Of a stretch of DNA of 64,000 bases, positions 1 to 13,744 are shown one piece after another (position 1 is the first letter of the stretch; every line of letters begins with the position of its first letter). Source of the stretch: Poecilobothrus nobilitatus (Eukaryota; Arthropoda; Insecta; Diptera; Dolichopodidae); assembly GCA_947095535.1 (NCBI GenBank), contig OX352774.1, positions 222,444,965 to 222,508,964 of the forward strand, given 5' to 3'. Under the pieces are notes generated by a model. The model was given only the letters and a program-made list of their open reading frames with translations. It did no database searches and was not told where the DNA came from. The position numbers and the translations under genes were made by a program.

Positions 1-2412
1 TTACAAAACATCATATACATATTTAATTGTATCGTTTTTTTATTTTTAATTACGTTCATAAATAACAACGTTCGATTATTTTTTTCAGTTGTCATTAAAG
101 TTTAAAAAAAACAATCCATTTTGCTCGAACTTTTTTTTATAATTTATTTCGAATTTATAAAGAGTAAAAGTATAAATGATATGCTGATTATTGAAATATG
201 CTGAATCTACATTATTGAAATAAAAAAGTTAGATAGTTTCTAAAAAAATGTACTAAATTCCAACAATTTCTAAAAAGTACATACATAATTTTTTTGACAA
301 ATAAAATGTAGCAGTCTGCTACAATTGTAGTAAAGTCACATCGCTATTTGAACAACCACTGGTACACTACAGCCCGCCAGCCACACTATTCACCAATAGC
401 ATATGCATACATACAAATTTACACACATTATATATATTTATAATTTTAAAATATTTAAGTTTGATATTTTGTAAAAGTAGTTATTTTACTGCATTTTAAA
501 TAAATATGCTGAATCTACATTTAACGCAACCTACGAAAGAATATCTACCATCCAATCCAGAAATTTGTGTTTGATCAAATAAAATTTTAATTTTTACTAA
601 ATTTTGGCTTTGCCGCTTTTTCGCTATTTTAACAAATAATAATTGAGTTAAAAATTATTTTAAAAATATTGTTAAAAAATAAATATATGTATATACCTAC
701 AAAAACAAATTATGACTTTTTTTTATATTGATACTATTTTGCTTGAATTTTTAAAAAAAATAAAAAAAAGTTAAAAATTGTATCAATCAAATTAATCCAC
801 AACTACGAAATTAATTAACTGTCTTCATTTTAATTACTTTTGCACAAATTAATTAATTTCAAGTTTTGTTTCAACTTTACTTTGACAGCGGTAGCTGAGT
901 ATTGTATGTATAGAGAGCGAAAGTGAACCTTTCATCATTGTAAGCATAAATAAACCAAACCAATATTAATCTTAAAGGGGGTTTCTAAATATCTCGTATT
1001 ATAATTAATATAGAAATATATTTTAGATGTTGACTATTCTAATCTAAGAATAACTGTATCGGCCATCAAGGCCAAATTATAATGGTATGTCAATTCTACA
1101 CTTGTTTGATTGCCACAGGTATTGTGCTGCAAGAAGTTTTTTCCAAGTTATCACGCGACACTACACGCTTGACATTTAATAAAAACATAAACAATTCCTA
1201 AAATCGTAAAGAAAACTGAAAGATTTGAATTTTGTAAAGGTAAAAAATGCATAAATATTTTGCAGATTTTATACAGATGATCATTTTTGTTATATGTGCA
1301 ATAATGCATACAAATATTCAAAGCATACAAGTGATTAACGTAGATTTGGTGTGACAGATCTGTATGCAGCTCGCGAAGTAAATGGTTTTTATAAAAAAAG
1401 TTTCGAAAGTCTATGATGAGCAACAATTTTTTTCCAAATTCTATCATTCAGGATCCTATTTTTATATTCTCAGCCCTTTGTTGTAAAGGGCTGGATTATT
1501 TTCAACGTTGATCAATTTTTCTTCGAAATTAAATATTTTTAATTAATTTTTTTCCACTAATTTTTATATTGTGTTTAACTCTCGACTTTTGTTTTGATTT
1601 TGAAATTTGATTGTTGTTTTTCTTTTTCATTCACAACGCGCGGAAATTTAGAACAATTTTCTATTTTAGAAAAGTGTCGCGCGTTGGATTGTCACTATAA
1701 TTTGAGCCATTTAAACTTGTATTCTACTTTAAACGTAGTCGCGCGTAGAAATATATATTAATATTATTTAAATGATGTTATAAAATTAAGTGCCTAACTA
1801 CTTAGCGATCGAATATAATTTTAATTTTTATATCAATTTTGTTGCAAGTTTTTTTTTTGCACAGGTTGCCTTTTTCTTATTCATATTTATTTTTTGCCGA
1901 CATATAAATAAATATTATTTTTTAAAACTACAATTGAAATAGAATTTAAATTTTTAAAATATATGTATACATATTTGAAATTTATATGATTTTTATAAAA
2001 TAAAACATACATTTCGACCAACAGTTTTTCTTTCATTTCTTTATTAAATTTTTTATGACAATTTGCCAAAATCACTTACATGCTAAAGTTAGAATTTACA
2101 AACTTTTTTTTTTGTGTTATCAGTTTAAAATTTTCTCTAAACAATAGTTTTTTTTTTGCTCTAATATGAATTAGAATCCTTATTTAAAAAAGAGTTAATT
2201 TTATGCAAGATTTTTTGTATTTACTCTCTTGGTATAAAAATATACCAAAAACTTTTATTTTATATGTTAAATAAAAAAAATAATATGCAACAAGCAAAAA
2301 CAAAATAGTAAAAAATATAAAAACATTATTATATTTTATAAAATTTTTTCTTTTAATTTTTTTTGGAAATCTTTGTTTCTTCACAAAATAAAAATCAAAA
2401 ATTCTTTCGAAT
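1..2412. other. Intergenic, no gene seen
   Basis: Very AT-rich sequence with stops in all frames and no open frame that resembles a protein. It holds a 20-base direct repeat (AAATATGCTGAATCTACATT near 193 and 505). A local CpG-rich patch at about 1635-1750 has AACGCGCG and CGCGCGTT facing each other around a 40-base loop, and a third CGCGCG 50 bases on. The short open frames here look like chance frames in AT-rich DNA. Confidence 0.6.
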
Positions 2413-4115
2413 TCAACGATTTCCAAAACCTAATCGATCGAAAACACTTGATGGCCTATCTGGAACTTTTTTAACTGATGATAAACTTACGCGTCCGATA
2501 CGATTTGTCAAATTTACTACTGATGTATGCCCGTTTTTATTTCCTAATCTGTTGTGAACTGAAATTTGACCTTTTCGTATAATTTCATCTGATTTTAATC
2601 CAAGTGCAGCTGTTGATGCCCTCATCGAATTTAATTTCTTTAAATTGGTATTTTTCATTCTTATAGTTTTCCGAGTTTTAAACATTGAAGCTAAAAATTT
2701 CAAAACAATATTGATTTTTGATTAAATAAAATTTTAATCATTATTTCTATTTACCGTTCATTCCTCCTAATCTAGATTTGATGCCTTGTTTTCTTTGTTT
2801 AAGGGTTAATAATCTCCGAGATGCTATTTCTAATACTTCATCTTCTTCTGAAAATGAAACGGTTTTTTCTCCAGTTTCCATTTTTATTGGTTCATCTGGG
2901 AAAAGCATTGTAGCTTTGGCAGGGATTTTTTTCACTAAAATTACTCTCGGTTTTGTTTTTACAATATTTTTTGAATTTCCAGAAATCTAAAAATTTAAAA
3001 ATGTTAAGATGAATATATAATAAATAAAACTTAAATATTAGCAAATTTACCCCACTCTTTGGAGATGTTTTTAAAATACTTGTAATTGTCTTTACAGTAT
3101 TTTTTGTGTTTAGATCATCCTTTTTTCCTAAACGTGCAAATATGGACGAGGTTGACGCCTTTGCTATTTTACCGTCTATACCAACCATTCTTACTCGAGG
3201 TCCTTGCTTTAATTTTATTGTGTCATCGCTACCATCATCACTTCGATCACTTTCATCAATTTCTCCATCTTCTTCCAAATCTTCTTGTATATCTCTTATT
3301 ATGTCTGGCCTTTGAAGTCTTTCAAATACTTTTGGTTTTCCTAATGATTCTTTATCTGAATACACTAGACAAAAAGTAATTTTTAAATCAATTTTATTTA
3401 GAACTTATGTACTTACATAGAGATTGCTGTAATGATTGTTCTTTGTTTTTATGTATTTTGATAGTTGGTTCTCTATGATTTATATTAAAATTAGCATGTT
3501 TAATTAAATCGTGGTCAGATTGTCGAGGAGATAAAATTGGCTCTTGATAATGGTTCGACTCTTTTGAAGTTTCTTTAATTGTATTAAAGTTATAAATTTT
3601 TTTTTAAATTAGACTTTTTGTCTTAATCTTACGTTTCTTTAAAGAGATTATTCTTTTTTCCGATACAACTGGATTAGCTTGTACGGTTGCTACTGGAACC
3701 CTAACTTCACTAGATAAAACTTTTTCCCGTGCAGTTTGTTCTTGAACAATTTTGGCATGTCTATAATAATTAAAAACTTACTAATAGACAAAGAGACATA
3801 TTTTGAAAGAATTTATGTTGTACCTTAAAATAGCTATAATATCCCCCATTGGTGTGATACCCATCTCACGAAGGTATTCTTTATTCAGATCCATCAACAT
3901 ATCTTGTTGTATTCTATTTTCGACAAAGATATGGGCATATGATGCTGCTGTTTGAGCTGGTATACCAGCGGTCGTGAAAAATTTGACCCATTTACCTGTA
4001 AATAAAATTTAATTATAAAATTATGATCAAATGATGGGGTACCAAAAAATAACTTTATAATTTATTCAAATCAAATAAACATAAAATAAATTTTACCTGG
4101 ATTACCAAGAGACAT
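2413..4115 (-). CDS. C19orf47-family SAM-domain protein
   Basis: Seven exons read by eye: 4115-4097, 3995-3824, 3760-3633, 3572-3417, 3364-3051, 2986-2755 and 2690-2413, all GT..AG and in phase, giving 432 aa. Human C19orf47 is about 420 aa. Residues 8-66 form a SAM-like helical domain ([13 protein letters not shown], then [17 protein letters not shown] and [13 protein letters not shown]), which is the diagnostic block of the family. The rest is low-complexity and charged, with an acidic stretch ([20 protein letters not shown]). It carries a short recurring motif ending in RLG ([27 protein letters not shown] at the C-terminus), also typical of the family. The function of the family is poorly known, and a nuclear location is usually assumed. 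The start is the only ATG in frame before the SAM domain. The introns are short (about 60-120 bases). The gene upstream is transcribed in the same direction. Confidence 0.85.
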
Positions 4116-5381
4116 TTTTTTTATTATTATTTAGCAATTTTTTAATTATTTATTATCCTCAGAATCCCACTATTTGATAAATAAAAATGGAATTCTGAAA
4201 AATTCTTTTTCCTTGACTTGATGCAACTTTGAAAATAAAAATGGTTGACATTTATATTTAATGTCAAATATATATCACCCAATGGCAGCACTATATTCAT
4301 ACTTACAGCAGCGGTGAAAAAGAAAAAATATTGACAGTTTTTACGTATTCATTTATTTTAAATTCTTCATTTATTCAAAATAAGCAATTTATTTACACTC
4401 AAATGTAAAATAACAATTTTTTGTTCATCAAAAATTTGAGTAACTATCGCACACACGATTAGTTTAGCAAAATTAAAACAAAAATTATTGGTCTGACTAG
4501 CCGTACTTAAAGCAACTAAATGTCACAATTTTGTACGCTCTTATGCGATTGCATATATAGGTACCCAAGCTTACTGCAGTCAGTTTAATTTGAGTTTTCG
4601 TTAAAAATTTTACTTTCCGTTCAACAGCATGTACGACCTATAAGTTTATACAAAACATAAGTAATTAAGTTAAATGACATTTAATTTTTGTTATGAGTGA
4701 AGCATAATTATAAATATTCAAAACATAAAATTAAATTTTTTAAAAATCATTTTGAAACGTTCTTTGTTTATTTTTAAAATTTTATATCTCTTAAATTTGA
4801 GACTGTCAAATGACTTAAGTCGGATAAAAACTTTTAAGTTTCTTTAAGTTTTAATGTAAACTTAAAGGTTTAGAACGAAAAGTATTAAGTAAGTCGCTTT
4901 GAGTCCACCTAGTCGACCTTATGATTTCCAATAAATGAAAATAAAAAACTTTTTGCATAATGATAACTAAGGAACTGTCCACAAAATTTATTAAATGACT
5001 GTATGCAGTACTCACACATGTATTTGAACTACAAAAACTGTTAACTTTTTACACAATTCGTTATTTCAAATTTTTTATGTTATCAAAATATAAGTATTTT
5101 TTTAGTACATTTTGAAGAGTTTTAATTAGATAAATAAAAAAAATTGTGAATTAATATCAAATAGATCGTTATATTTATTTACAAATATAATTTACTTATT
5201 CATTTTTAATTACAATTAAAATAATTTTTCATTTTCTTATTAAAATTTTTAAATGTTATTTTTTCCTCAGCGTTCAATATATGAATGCAGTTCGAATTTA
5301 TTTTAGAAATTTGCTGAAAACTTTAAAATAAAATATAATTAAATAGGATTTAAAAAAAAAATATTTAATATAAATATAAAT
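4116..5381. other. Intergenic, between two minus-strand genes
   Basis: This holds the presumed promoter region of the SAM-domain gene and the 3' flank of the next gene. An orphan plus-strand core-promoter-like pair lies at 4554-4585 (see separate entry). I see no coding sequence. Confidence 0.6.
4554..4585 (+). promoter_or_regulatory. Orphan TATA plus initiator-like pair
   Basis: TATATAG at 4554-4560 is followed by TCAGTT (arthropod initiator consensus) at 4580-4585, placing the A about 28 bases downstream, the spacing of an RNA polymerase II core promoter. No convincing reading frame follows: the first ATG downstream opens only three codons. It may serve a non-coding transcript, be a relic of a mobile element, or be chance. 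Confidence 0.25.
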
Positions 5382-8300
5382 TTACAGTATATTTTTTTGT
5401 TCCGAATATTTTTTGAAAAATTCGAAAAATGAATCATCAATAAAATCTAAACACTTTAAGGAATTTTGTCTTGAAAGTAATGATTTTTGTTGATTTGGTT
5501 CTAAATTCAAAATTATATTGTCATAAATAATTTCCATTAATGTTAATATGGTTGCAGCATCAATATGTAAGTAAACAATATCCGTTGATGATGTTCCAAA
5601 TTTTAATGGATATTTATTTTTATACATTTCACGAATGTTAGAAACAGCCAATAAATTTACTGATTTAATTACATTACAATTAGTATTGTATATAAGAGCA
5701 GCATAAATATTTACAAAATTATCATTATAGTTTTCCAATAAATAATTTATTAAATTATTCCATTCCTGTTTATATTCATGTTCCTACAACAAAAAAAAAA
5801 CAAAATTAAAAGAACTTTAATGTTCTAATGTATTTTTCAATTAAATTATATAAAGGGGCTCCTCGGTGATCTAGTGGCTAAGAACGTATAAAATACGCTC
5901 TAAAAACACCGAGGAAGTGTGGGTTCGAGGAATTTTCTTGTTACATTTATGTGGCAGGAAAATGCACAAAAAAAAAAAATATATATATATATATAAAGGA
6001 GATATTTATATTTTAATTAATTACTAAACCAGCGAATCTAAGTAATTTCCAAAGAACTGTTGACATCGGTGAACACGTTTTATGCATTTCTAAAGTGAGC
6101 TCTAAAATTATTTTCTTTCCATTGTCTATTTGCAATTGTTCTGTACCTAAAAAGTAAAACTCCTTTCATATTATTACAAATATTTTTTCGAAAATAAAAA
6201 TACAAAACAAACCAAAAATGTTATTTTTATTAGAAATGAATTTGCTTATTAAATTTATTGTCTGTTCGTAATACACTGTTATCCTTTTACTATCCAGTTT
6301 ATCAATAAATTTATGTAAAAGAGATACCAGTTTAACCAATGCATAAATTGACTACACATAAATTTAAGAAAATCAAAATTATTAAAAATAAAAATGAATA
6401 AAGGTTTTGCAAATTACCTTAACAATTAGATGAACATCTTTTACAGAAGCATTAATTTTAAAAATAAATTGGATCAAATTTCCGCAAAGAATATTTAAAA
6501 TACTATTTGTTCCTTCATTTATCAAAATATTGTTTTCATCACTTTTTTCCAGTAGACAAATGCAATCACAGTAACTCTTTATATTATAGGCTACTATTTA
6601 TTAAAAAAATATTAGTTAAATTCTGATTAAAAAAAAAATAAAATTACTTACAAATATTATATTTATTATATTTTGAAGAAATATCAAAATATAATTGTCC
6701 AGTTTTAAACTCTTTAGAAAATAACACTATTAAATTATCAAAATCTATATTTTCTATTCCAAAATCATGCAAAATGGCTTCCGAAATTTGTGCACTCAAT
6801 ATAAATAATTTTTTATATAGTAATTCATCATTAATTACATTTATCTACTTGAAATATAATAAATTATTAAAATTTTTATTTCATATATCATTTTTTATAC
6901 CTTGATTTTTTGAATAATTTCTAAAAATTCTTTAAGTATCTTTTTTGAGAAGTTCGATATTTCGTTTTTTACAATATCAAAACTGTAAAATTTGTTAATG
7001 ATAGCAAATATTTTTCTGATGAAAAGTTCATTTTCAAATTGATTATCGAAAAATTCGTTGATTTCGCATATAGAAAAAATTTCATTCAGTAAATTATTGA
7101 AATACTAAAATTAATACAAAAATTATTTTATATATGTACATTTTAAAAAAATATTTTTTTTAAAAGAAATTAAAATATTTACTAGGTCATTTCCCAAATT
7201 ATTAAAAGCAAAATATTGCAGATTAATGTTATTTACAATTTCTAATAAAATATTTACGATATTGAAATGTGACTTTTCTTTTTGACTTTTTATAATTCCT
7301 GGTATAAATCTCAATAAAAATTTGAATTCCTCATTATTATTTTGAATTAAAAAATTTACAAACGATACTGTAAACCAAGCCAAAGAAGCTAACTGATCTT
7401 TATTTTGAAATTTTGCAAAATAAAATAATAGAGAATCAATATTTCTAATAAATGGTAAATTATTCCAAGTAATTTCTACAATATTAAAAAGATTTTTTTT
7501 GTTTTCGGTTTTCTTAATACATGATAAAATATAAAAAAATATTTCTTTATCACTTAAATGTATTTTCATTAAATTTATAAAAAATAATCCTAATTCAACC
7601 GATTTAATGATATCAGATTTAATAATTTTTTTAAATAAATTAAAATTTTGATGCTCGGTTAACTTCAGTTTTAAATTTTCAAATAATTTTATATATAACC
7701 TAATAATTTTTAGATTTTCATTTTGTAGAAATATTGTAAAAATAAAATCTATATTTTCAATTATTTTTCTTTTAAAAATATGAATATCATTTTTATTAAA
7801 ATTCGTGTTTAATAAAATTGACATTATTGAATTTATTATCCTTGAAGACATTTGATGATTCTGCAAAAAATTAAAGAAAATATTAAGTAACAAAAACACT
7901 TAAACATAAATTAATTTAATTATACTTTAAATTGTAATCCTTGAATAAAATTAATAAAAAAATCTGGATCATATTTGAAAATTTTCAAAGTTTTCTCATG
8001 TACATGGCATATACGATCTAAAGCATCGTATCCGAAGTAAGGAGATCTAAAATTTTTTTATAATTAGTTTTCATTCATTTTTTTAATAAAACATGAAATA
8101 CGCAAATCCGTTGTAAGCTAAAGATATGAATTCTCCACAAATACTTAACCAAGGATCATTTTCATCATTTATTGTACAGAAGTTATTAAAAGTAGTTTTT
8201 ATAAAAGTTATACCTATAAAATTAATTTTTGTTTATATTAATTTATTTAATATGCAATTGAAATTTTTACTGAAAAGAATTGATAAGTCCAACATTCCTT

Positions 8301-8745
8301 TCAGCTCAGAGCGTTGCATTAATTTAAAAAATATTTCAACTTTTTTAAAAAACTTTTGATAAATTTTAATATCATTTTTCTTTAAACTCATATAAATAGT
8401 CATTGAAATTATAAATTCGTCGAATTCTTCGGATTCCGTTAAACATTCGATATTTTCTGGTAGAACATTTTTGAATATTTCTTTTATGTCTAAAGTTTCT
8501 GTTAAAAAGACATCGTATTTTGTTAAATTCATATCATTATTAGTAACTAAATTCACTAAAAAATTTATAAAAACTGCCAAAGATTCACTAATATTTCCTT
8601 CAGGTTTAAGGTATTTATCAACAAATTCTTTTGCAACTTGCTAAAATATTGTAATATCCCTTCAAGTTTTTGTTAATATCGTAATTTATGATTAAATTTT
8701 ACTTACATTTGCTGATGTTTCCTGTACTAAATTATAGATATTCAT
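5382..8745 (-). CDS. Unrecognised 851-aa helical protein
   Basis: Eleven exons fit in phase: 8745-8707, 8640-8271, 8213-8102, 8046-7926, 7860-7183, 7104-6901, 6844-6652, 6593-6418, 6351-6213, 6146-6025 and 5783-5382. Every intron is short and GT..AG. The start (MNIYNLVQETSAN) is the first ATG of the first exon and no upstream exon is needed. The protein is rich in Ile, Leu, Phe, Asn and Lys. It has no signal peptide, no clear transmembrane segment and no catalytic motif. Its many amphipathic helical stretches suggest an ARM/HEAT-like alpha-solenoid. I do not recognise the family, so the role is unknown. Exon 8 has tandem acceptors (TAGTAG), which would swap Leu-Ala for Ser. A SINE fragment sits in the last intron (about 5857-5979). 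The long continuous frame over 11 exons argues for a functional gene. Confidence 0.75.
5857..5979 (+). mobile_element. tRNA-derived SINE, copy 1 (internally deleted)
   Basis: This element is inserted in an intron of the 851-aa gene, antisense to it. The head reads CTCCTCGGTGATCTAGTGGC, an A-box-like tRNA start. It is followed by the arm AAATACGCTCTAA, CACCGAGG and the B-box-like GTGGGTTCGAGG. The middle is deleted relative to the copy at 32.8 kb, and the tail ends in ATGTGGCAGGAAAATG plus a poly(A) run. It is flanked by an exact 10-base direct repeat TATATAAAGG (5847-5856 and 5990-5999), the expected target duplication of an L1-type retroposition event, although the site is AT-rich. Confidence 0.7.
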
Positions 8746-10339
8746 TATGGATATGTTAAATGTTTATATTATATTGGAACGGAAAAAGCCTTATTTGTGT
8801 ACATAGATCTACATACATATGCCATACTCATACATAATATAAAATTATTATTGCATTAAATTTTATTTAATTAATTATAAAGGAAAGTTGGGTTTACAAA
8901 TTATATATATAACAACTTCCCCAAACTACACTTTTTCAAGTCAAATATTAAATAAGCGATCTTAAATATTAATCATACACAAACAAAACTGAATTTTGAA
9001 ATATTTGAATTTTAATTTTGTGTTCAAACTTCAAATATGTGCTTATTGTAATTTGTACCACATCACTACGCATCAAAACAAAATAAATACAAGCTATTTG
9101 CATTGCACATTGTTCTTCTCAATGTTTACTTACGTTTCATTCCCTCTTTGTTATAAATTATTTTTGTGGCGATGATTTCATTTTTTTTAATCCAAATTTT
9201 TTTGTTGTGAACACCAGGTGAGCACGGGACGAGGCCGTGAAGCCACGCATGGGAAGAAAAAATACACATTCATATAAAAATAAATACACGTGAAGAACTG
9301 TGTGGAAATATACCGCAGTTAAAAATCCGATTCACAAAGACTCGCGTGGAATGAGTTTCGATTTAAGAAAGGATGATGAAGTTGGGATGGGACTGTTGGG
9401 AGTAGGTTTAAGTAGAAATCAACAGTTTCTGTAAAACGAATACAAATATTTACATATGTATAATTTATACTAATATATAAGTGTGTTTTATACATTGTCA
9501 AATCGCTGCCAATTGGCATATTGACTAAAGGAAAAAAATCATGGAAGTTAGAACATAAATGTTAAAATATAATATATGAATTATGAATATTTTTCAAGCA
9601 TTGCAAGTGAATTGCTATGCTAGACGCCCTAACACAGACCCACAAACATCAGTTGTTGCAAATGTCATAAAGGTGACATTTGAATAGAATAGAGATCAAA
9701 TACTAATTTTTAAGATTACTTTTCTTTTTAATTTAATTTCATTTTAATTTTATTTCATTGTACAATATGGACAATCTACATTAAAAAATATTTAAAATTT
9801 TCTTTCAATTAATTTCATTTTAGTTGAAATAAAGCTAACAATTGTGTTTGGATTCCGATTTTCCACATATACATAGCAATGCATGATAAAAACTGCACAC
9901 AAATCGCAAATACCAATTATCAAAATAATTTTAGAACAGTAACACAGCAACACTAGCTAATTTAACTTCTTTAAAACATGTTTAAACGTATTTAACATTT
10001 ATTGTGCATTTTTTTGTATGGGAATACAAATATAATGTTACAATTGACAATCACTATAAACCAATTTGTAGTTAAATAAAATTTAAATTTTAAATTTAAA
10101 GCAGTAAAATAATTTAAATAAAATTTTATATTTTATTTAATTGTTTTTAACTGGTTTTAAGGTTATTCCAACGAGAGTTTTTTGTGAACAAACGGTAAGA
10201 CGTATGTCACACAAAACTGACATTTAGAAAAACCAAAATAAAAACATTTTAAAATTTAAAGTAAACAAATACAAATAAGGTAAAGTTTTAATTCCAGTTA
10301 GTAAAACAAATTTTTTAAAATAATTTATTTTAATATAAT
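8746..10339. other. Divergent intergenic region
   Basis: This 1.6-kb space separates the minus-strand 851-aa gene from the plus-strand ANKRD49 gene and should contain both promoters. I see no clear TATA box and no coding frame. A less AT-rich patch lies at about 9205-9260. Confidence 0.5.
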
Positions 10340-11057
10340 ATGGGTGATTATGATTCAGATGATGAGAAGTCCCAATACCAAAAAATATTGGAGTCTTCTC
10401 ATGAACTAAAACATGGTATGTTCGTGAGTGGTTGGGATGATGATGCCGTTGAAGAAGAAAAAAATCCTCATGGTATATTTTCTTTTATTTATTTTACTTA
10501 TTAAAAATAAAAGAGAGTTTTGAAAATTATCGTTAAAACTTTTAGAAACACTTGACAAAGAAATTCTTTGGGCAGCAAATGAGAATAAAATAAACGTCAT
10601 TCAGGAAATATTAAAATTAGATCCGGATTGTGTTAGTGCAGTAGATGATGATCAATATACACCATTACATAGAGCTTGTTATAATAATTTCATTGATATA
10701 GCAACATTACTTTTAAAGTATGGTGCTAATCCAAATGCTCAAACTGAAATGAAATGGACTCCATTACATTCTGCTTGTAAATGGAGCAATGCGCAATGTG
10801 CTGCATTACTTTTACAACATGGTGGTGATATAAATGCAAAATCAGAGGGTTTACAAACTCCGTTACATATAGCTTCTACAGTATCGAATTGTCGTGATAC
10901 TGCAACAGTATTGCTAATGGATCGTAATATAAATGCAAACGCATTGAATAATTCTGATGAAACAGCAATGGATGTTGCAAAAAGAACTGGACTTAGTTAT
11001 CCAATTTTTGAAATGGGTCATGAAGCATATAAATGTGAAACTGGTTTAATAGATTAA
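10340..11057 (+). CDS. ANKRD49: Ankyrin repeat domain protein 49
   Basis: Two exons, 10340-10472 and 10546-11057, with a 73-base GT..AG intron at phase 1; 214 aa (human ANKRD49 is about 239). The N-terminal 44 residues are acidic (MGDYDSDDEKSQ, then FVSGWDDDAVEEE). Four ankyrin repeats follow from about residue 50, with the family's signature YTPLHRACYNN, WTPLHSACKW, LQTPLHIAS and DETAMDVAKRTG. The WTPLHSACKW and LLQHGGDINA blocks match vertebrate ANKRD49 closely in order and spacing. The product is expected to be a soluble adaptor. In mammals ANKRD49 is linked to testis expression and signalling, but nothing here shows a specific role. The start is the first in-frame ATG, in the context AATATAATATGGG. 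No frame damage is seen. Confidence 0.92.
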
Positions 11058-13744
11058 TTTTTAAATAATATATTTAATTTATGAATTGAATTTTCCGCAT
11101 TTTATTGTTACTTAAATCTTTTGGTTTAAATTTCGTTTATAAAAACAAAACTTTTCAGAAAAATTTATAGTTGAATTAATCTTATCATTATTCATTAGAG
11201 TAGAAAAATATAGTATCGGCATTGCGTGATTTGGTTTTAAGCTCGTTAAAGAGTTTTTACTTATTAAATTCAATCGTGTATGTAAGTACGTACATGTATG
11301 TATAGAGTAAGTATAGAACTTATAATAGTCGTATACATTATACAACTTTATGAAAATGTTATTATTTTTTTGCTTGTGTAATTAGTTTTATTGCAACTTT
11401 GTTACAGTAAAAAAAATTATAAATAATATATGTACATATATTATATTATATATACATATATACAATATATGTATATATAATATAATATTAGGAGTAAATT
11501 AATAATTATTAAAGAAATTATTAGATTAAGAGTAAAACATTTATTACAATTTTTTTTTAAATAAAGAACATTTTATTTGACTATCTTGATAATAGAATAG
11601 TAATTATAGAAAATAAAAATATTGAAAACAAAATCAAAATATATTTTTTTGCATTAAAATTAAAATGCAGAGAAAAAGCCTAATATTTGCACACTAATTG
11701 GAGTGAGTTTTATTTTTTTTAGTTCGTAAAATTTTTACTAAAAATATCTACTATTATTTATTTAACAATTATTTACATTATTTACTCAACAATTATTTAT
11801 CATTCAAGTTGTTAGTACTTTCATTTTCCGTTTGAGTTTTTTTGAATTTTTTAATCAATATTGTTCACCAGTATTAAATAATACAAGTATCCCATAAAAA
11901 AATTACTTGTAGTATATATTATATACATAATATGTAGAAAATACATCTATAGGTTAGCTAATCGTTTAAATTGGAGAAAATAGCTAATAAATGTAAACAC
12001 CTTAGTATAAAATGGGTGGCATATTAGTATGTACTGGCTAATTGGTAAAATATCTATTATATTTAGAAAACATGATATGTGAATGCCGTACATATACCGA
12101 TTATGATATGACATGTATGCATTCCACTAACTATGAAGTGTAGATTTGTTGTTACACTATCGATGTAATTCAAAGATCCGAGTTTTAAGAGCAAGTTCCT
12201 AGGTAATTGAATAATAGAAATACCTTATTTGTAACGTCAATTGAGTTGTTTAAAAACTCTCCACCGTGATATGTCATTTCGAAACGACTTTATCTGAGTA
12301 ACTTTATCCAAATATAGCGAAATACAATTGAAAGTGTCGAAAGAATTTTACGGACTATCGCTTTTGAAAAATACCGAAACATGTTTAAACACCTATCGTA
12401 GAAGTAAGTGCATATCTACCACCTATACGTAGAAGTAAGTACATATATACAATACATATACATATATCTAGGCGCTAAAGTACCGATCTATAAGATATAC
12501 TATTAGTGATCTTGTCAAATAGATTGCACTTGTGATATGATTTGTAAAATAAAAGTTAGCTTAGAAATTCCAAGTTCCGTACGTGGTATTGTCATTTATA
12601 AGTGGCACCTTTCATTGCTTTATGTTATAAAAAACAAATATGTACATACATATGTATATCATAAATACTTGCATCAATTGGTACAGATTGTAAACAAATA
12701 GTGGAAAATAAAGATATACAAGAAATTTTTTAAATATTATTTAGAAATTATTTTATATTTACATAGCCATGTTAACAGTTAACAGATATAATATAAGATC
12801 TGTACATTTTTGAAAATGGAATTTAAACTTCTAATGTTCTAAAACCAATTGGCTTCAAAATGAAAAAAGTAAGTTTCAATTCGACTACATTTATAAAATA
12901 TAAGTAATAAGTTTGATTTTGTAATATGTAATTAATATAAAACAGTTTCTTAAGCATGGAACGAAATATTAATCGGGCATCGTTTCGAATAAAAACTTAA
13001 ATTTAAATAAATAAAAAAGCTAAATATTTTAGATTCTCTTCCCTTACAAAAAGATAATGAAATCTACATAATATGTAGGATGTATCTTTAATAATTTTTT
13101 GGCATTTATAAAGTTAATTTAAATTACTATAAAATTTTAAAAGTCCTCATAATAAAGTTCAAATTATTTAAAGAAGTTTTATTTTATTACATTTGTAATT
13201 AGAAAAACAAGAAAATTAGAAAAAATATTAGATTTGTTTTAAAAATTTTTTAAATTTAGAAGAGAACAGCGAAAAAACAGTTTTTACTTAATAATCATTT
13301 AAATCAACAAATTAAACTCTTTCAAAGCTGGAAAATTTAATAATTAGTCTAGGTTCTGGTTTTTAATTTTTAAAAACAAAAAATTACATTAATAAAGTAG
13401 AAACTTTACAAATAAAGTATAAATTATATTATACATATAAATACATACATTTTCACATAAATTTTATATGTTTAGCATTTTTTTTCTTAAATATGTTTAT
13501 AGATTCACTAACAATTCATTAAAAAATCATTAAAATTAACTCTTAAAATTTTTTAATTTTCATAAGTACATAATAATAAATTATGTACTTGTTGTACTTG
13601 TATGTAAGGCAAGGCACATTGAATACTTCAAATTTAATCGTTTGATAATAAGGAAATTAAAAAAAATTAGTTCAAGTAATTAATTAAGGTACATACTTAT
13701 GTTTACATATTTTTTTAAATTATTTATCTGGTGACGTGACTTAA

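Noticed and set aside
2778..3379. Plus-strand open frames over the SAM-domain gene
   Set aside because: Shadows of the minus-strand exons, which have the conserved motifs and splice sites.
5857..5935. tRNA gene
   Set aside because: The head has A- and B-box-like sequence, but it does not fold into a full cloverleaf as read. It is followed by a shared non-tRNA tail and poly(A), and has sister copies, so it is a SINE.
11426..11488. 60-base AT palindrome
   Set aside because: Built only from TA, ATATGTA and ATAT words, which form such palindromes often in this sequence, so it carries little information alone.
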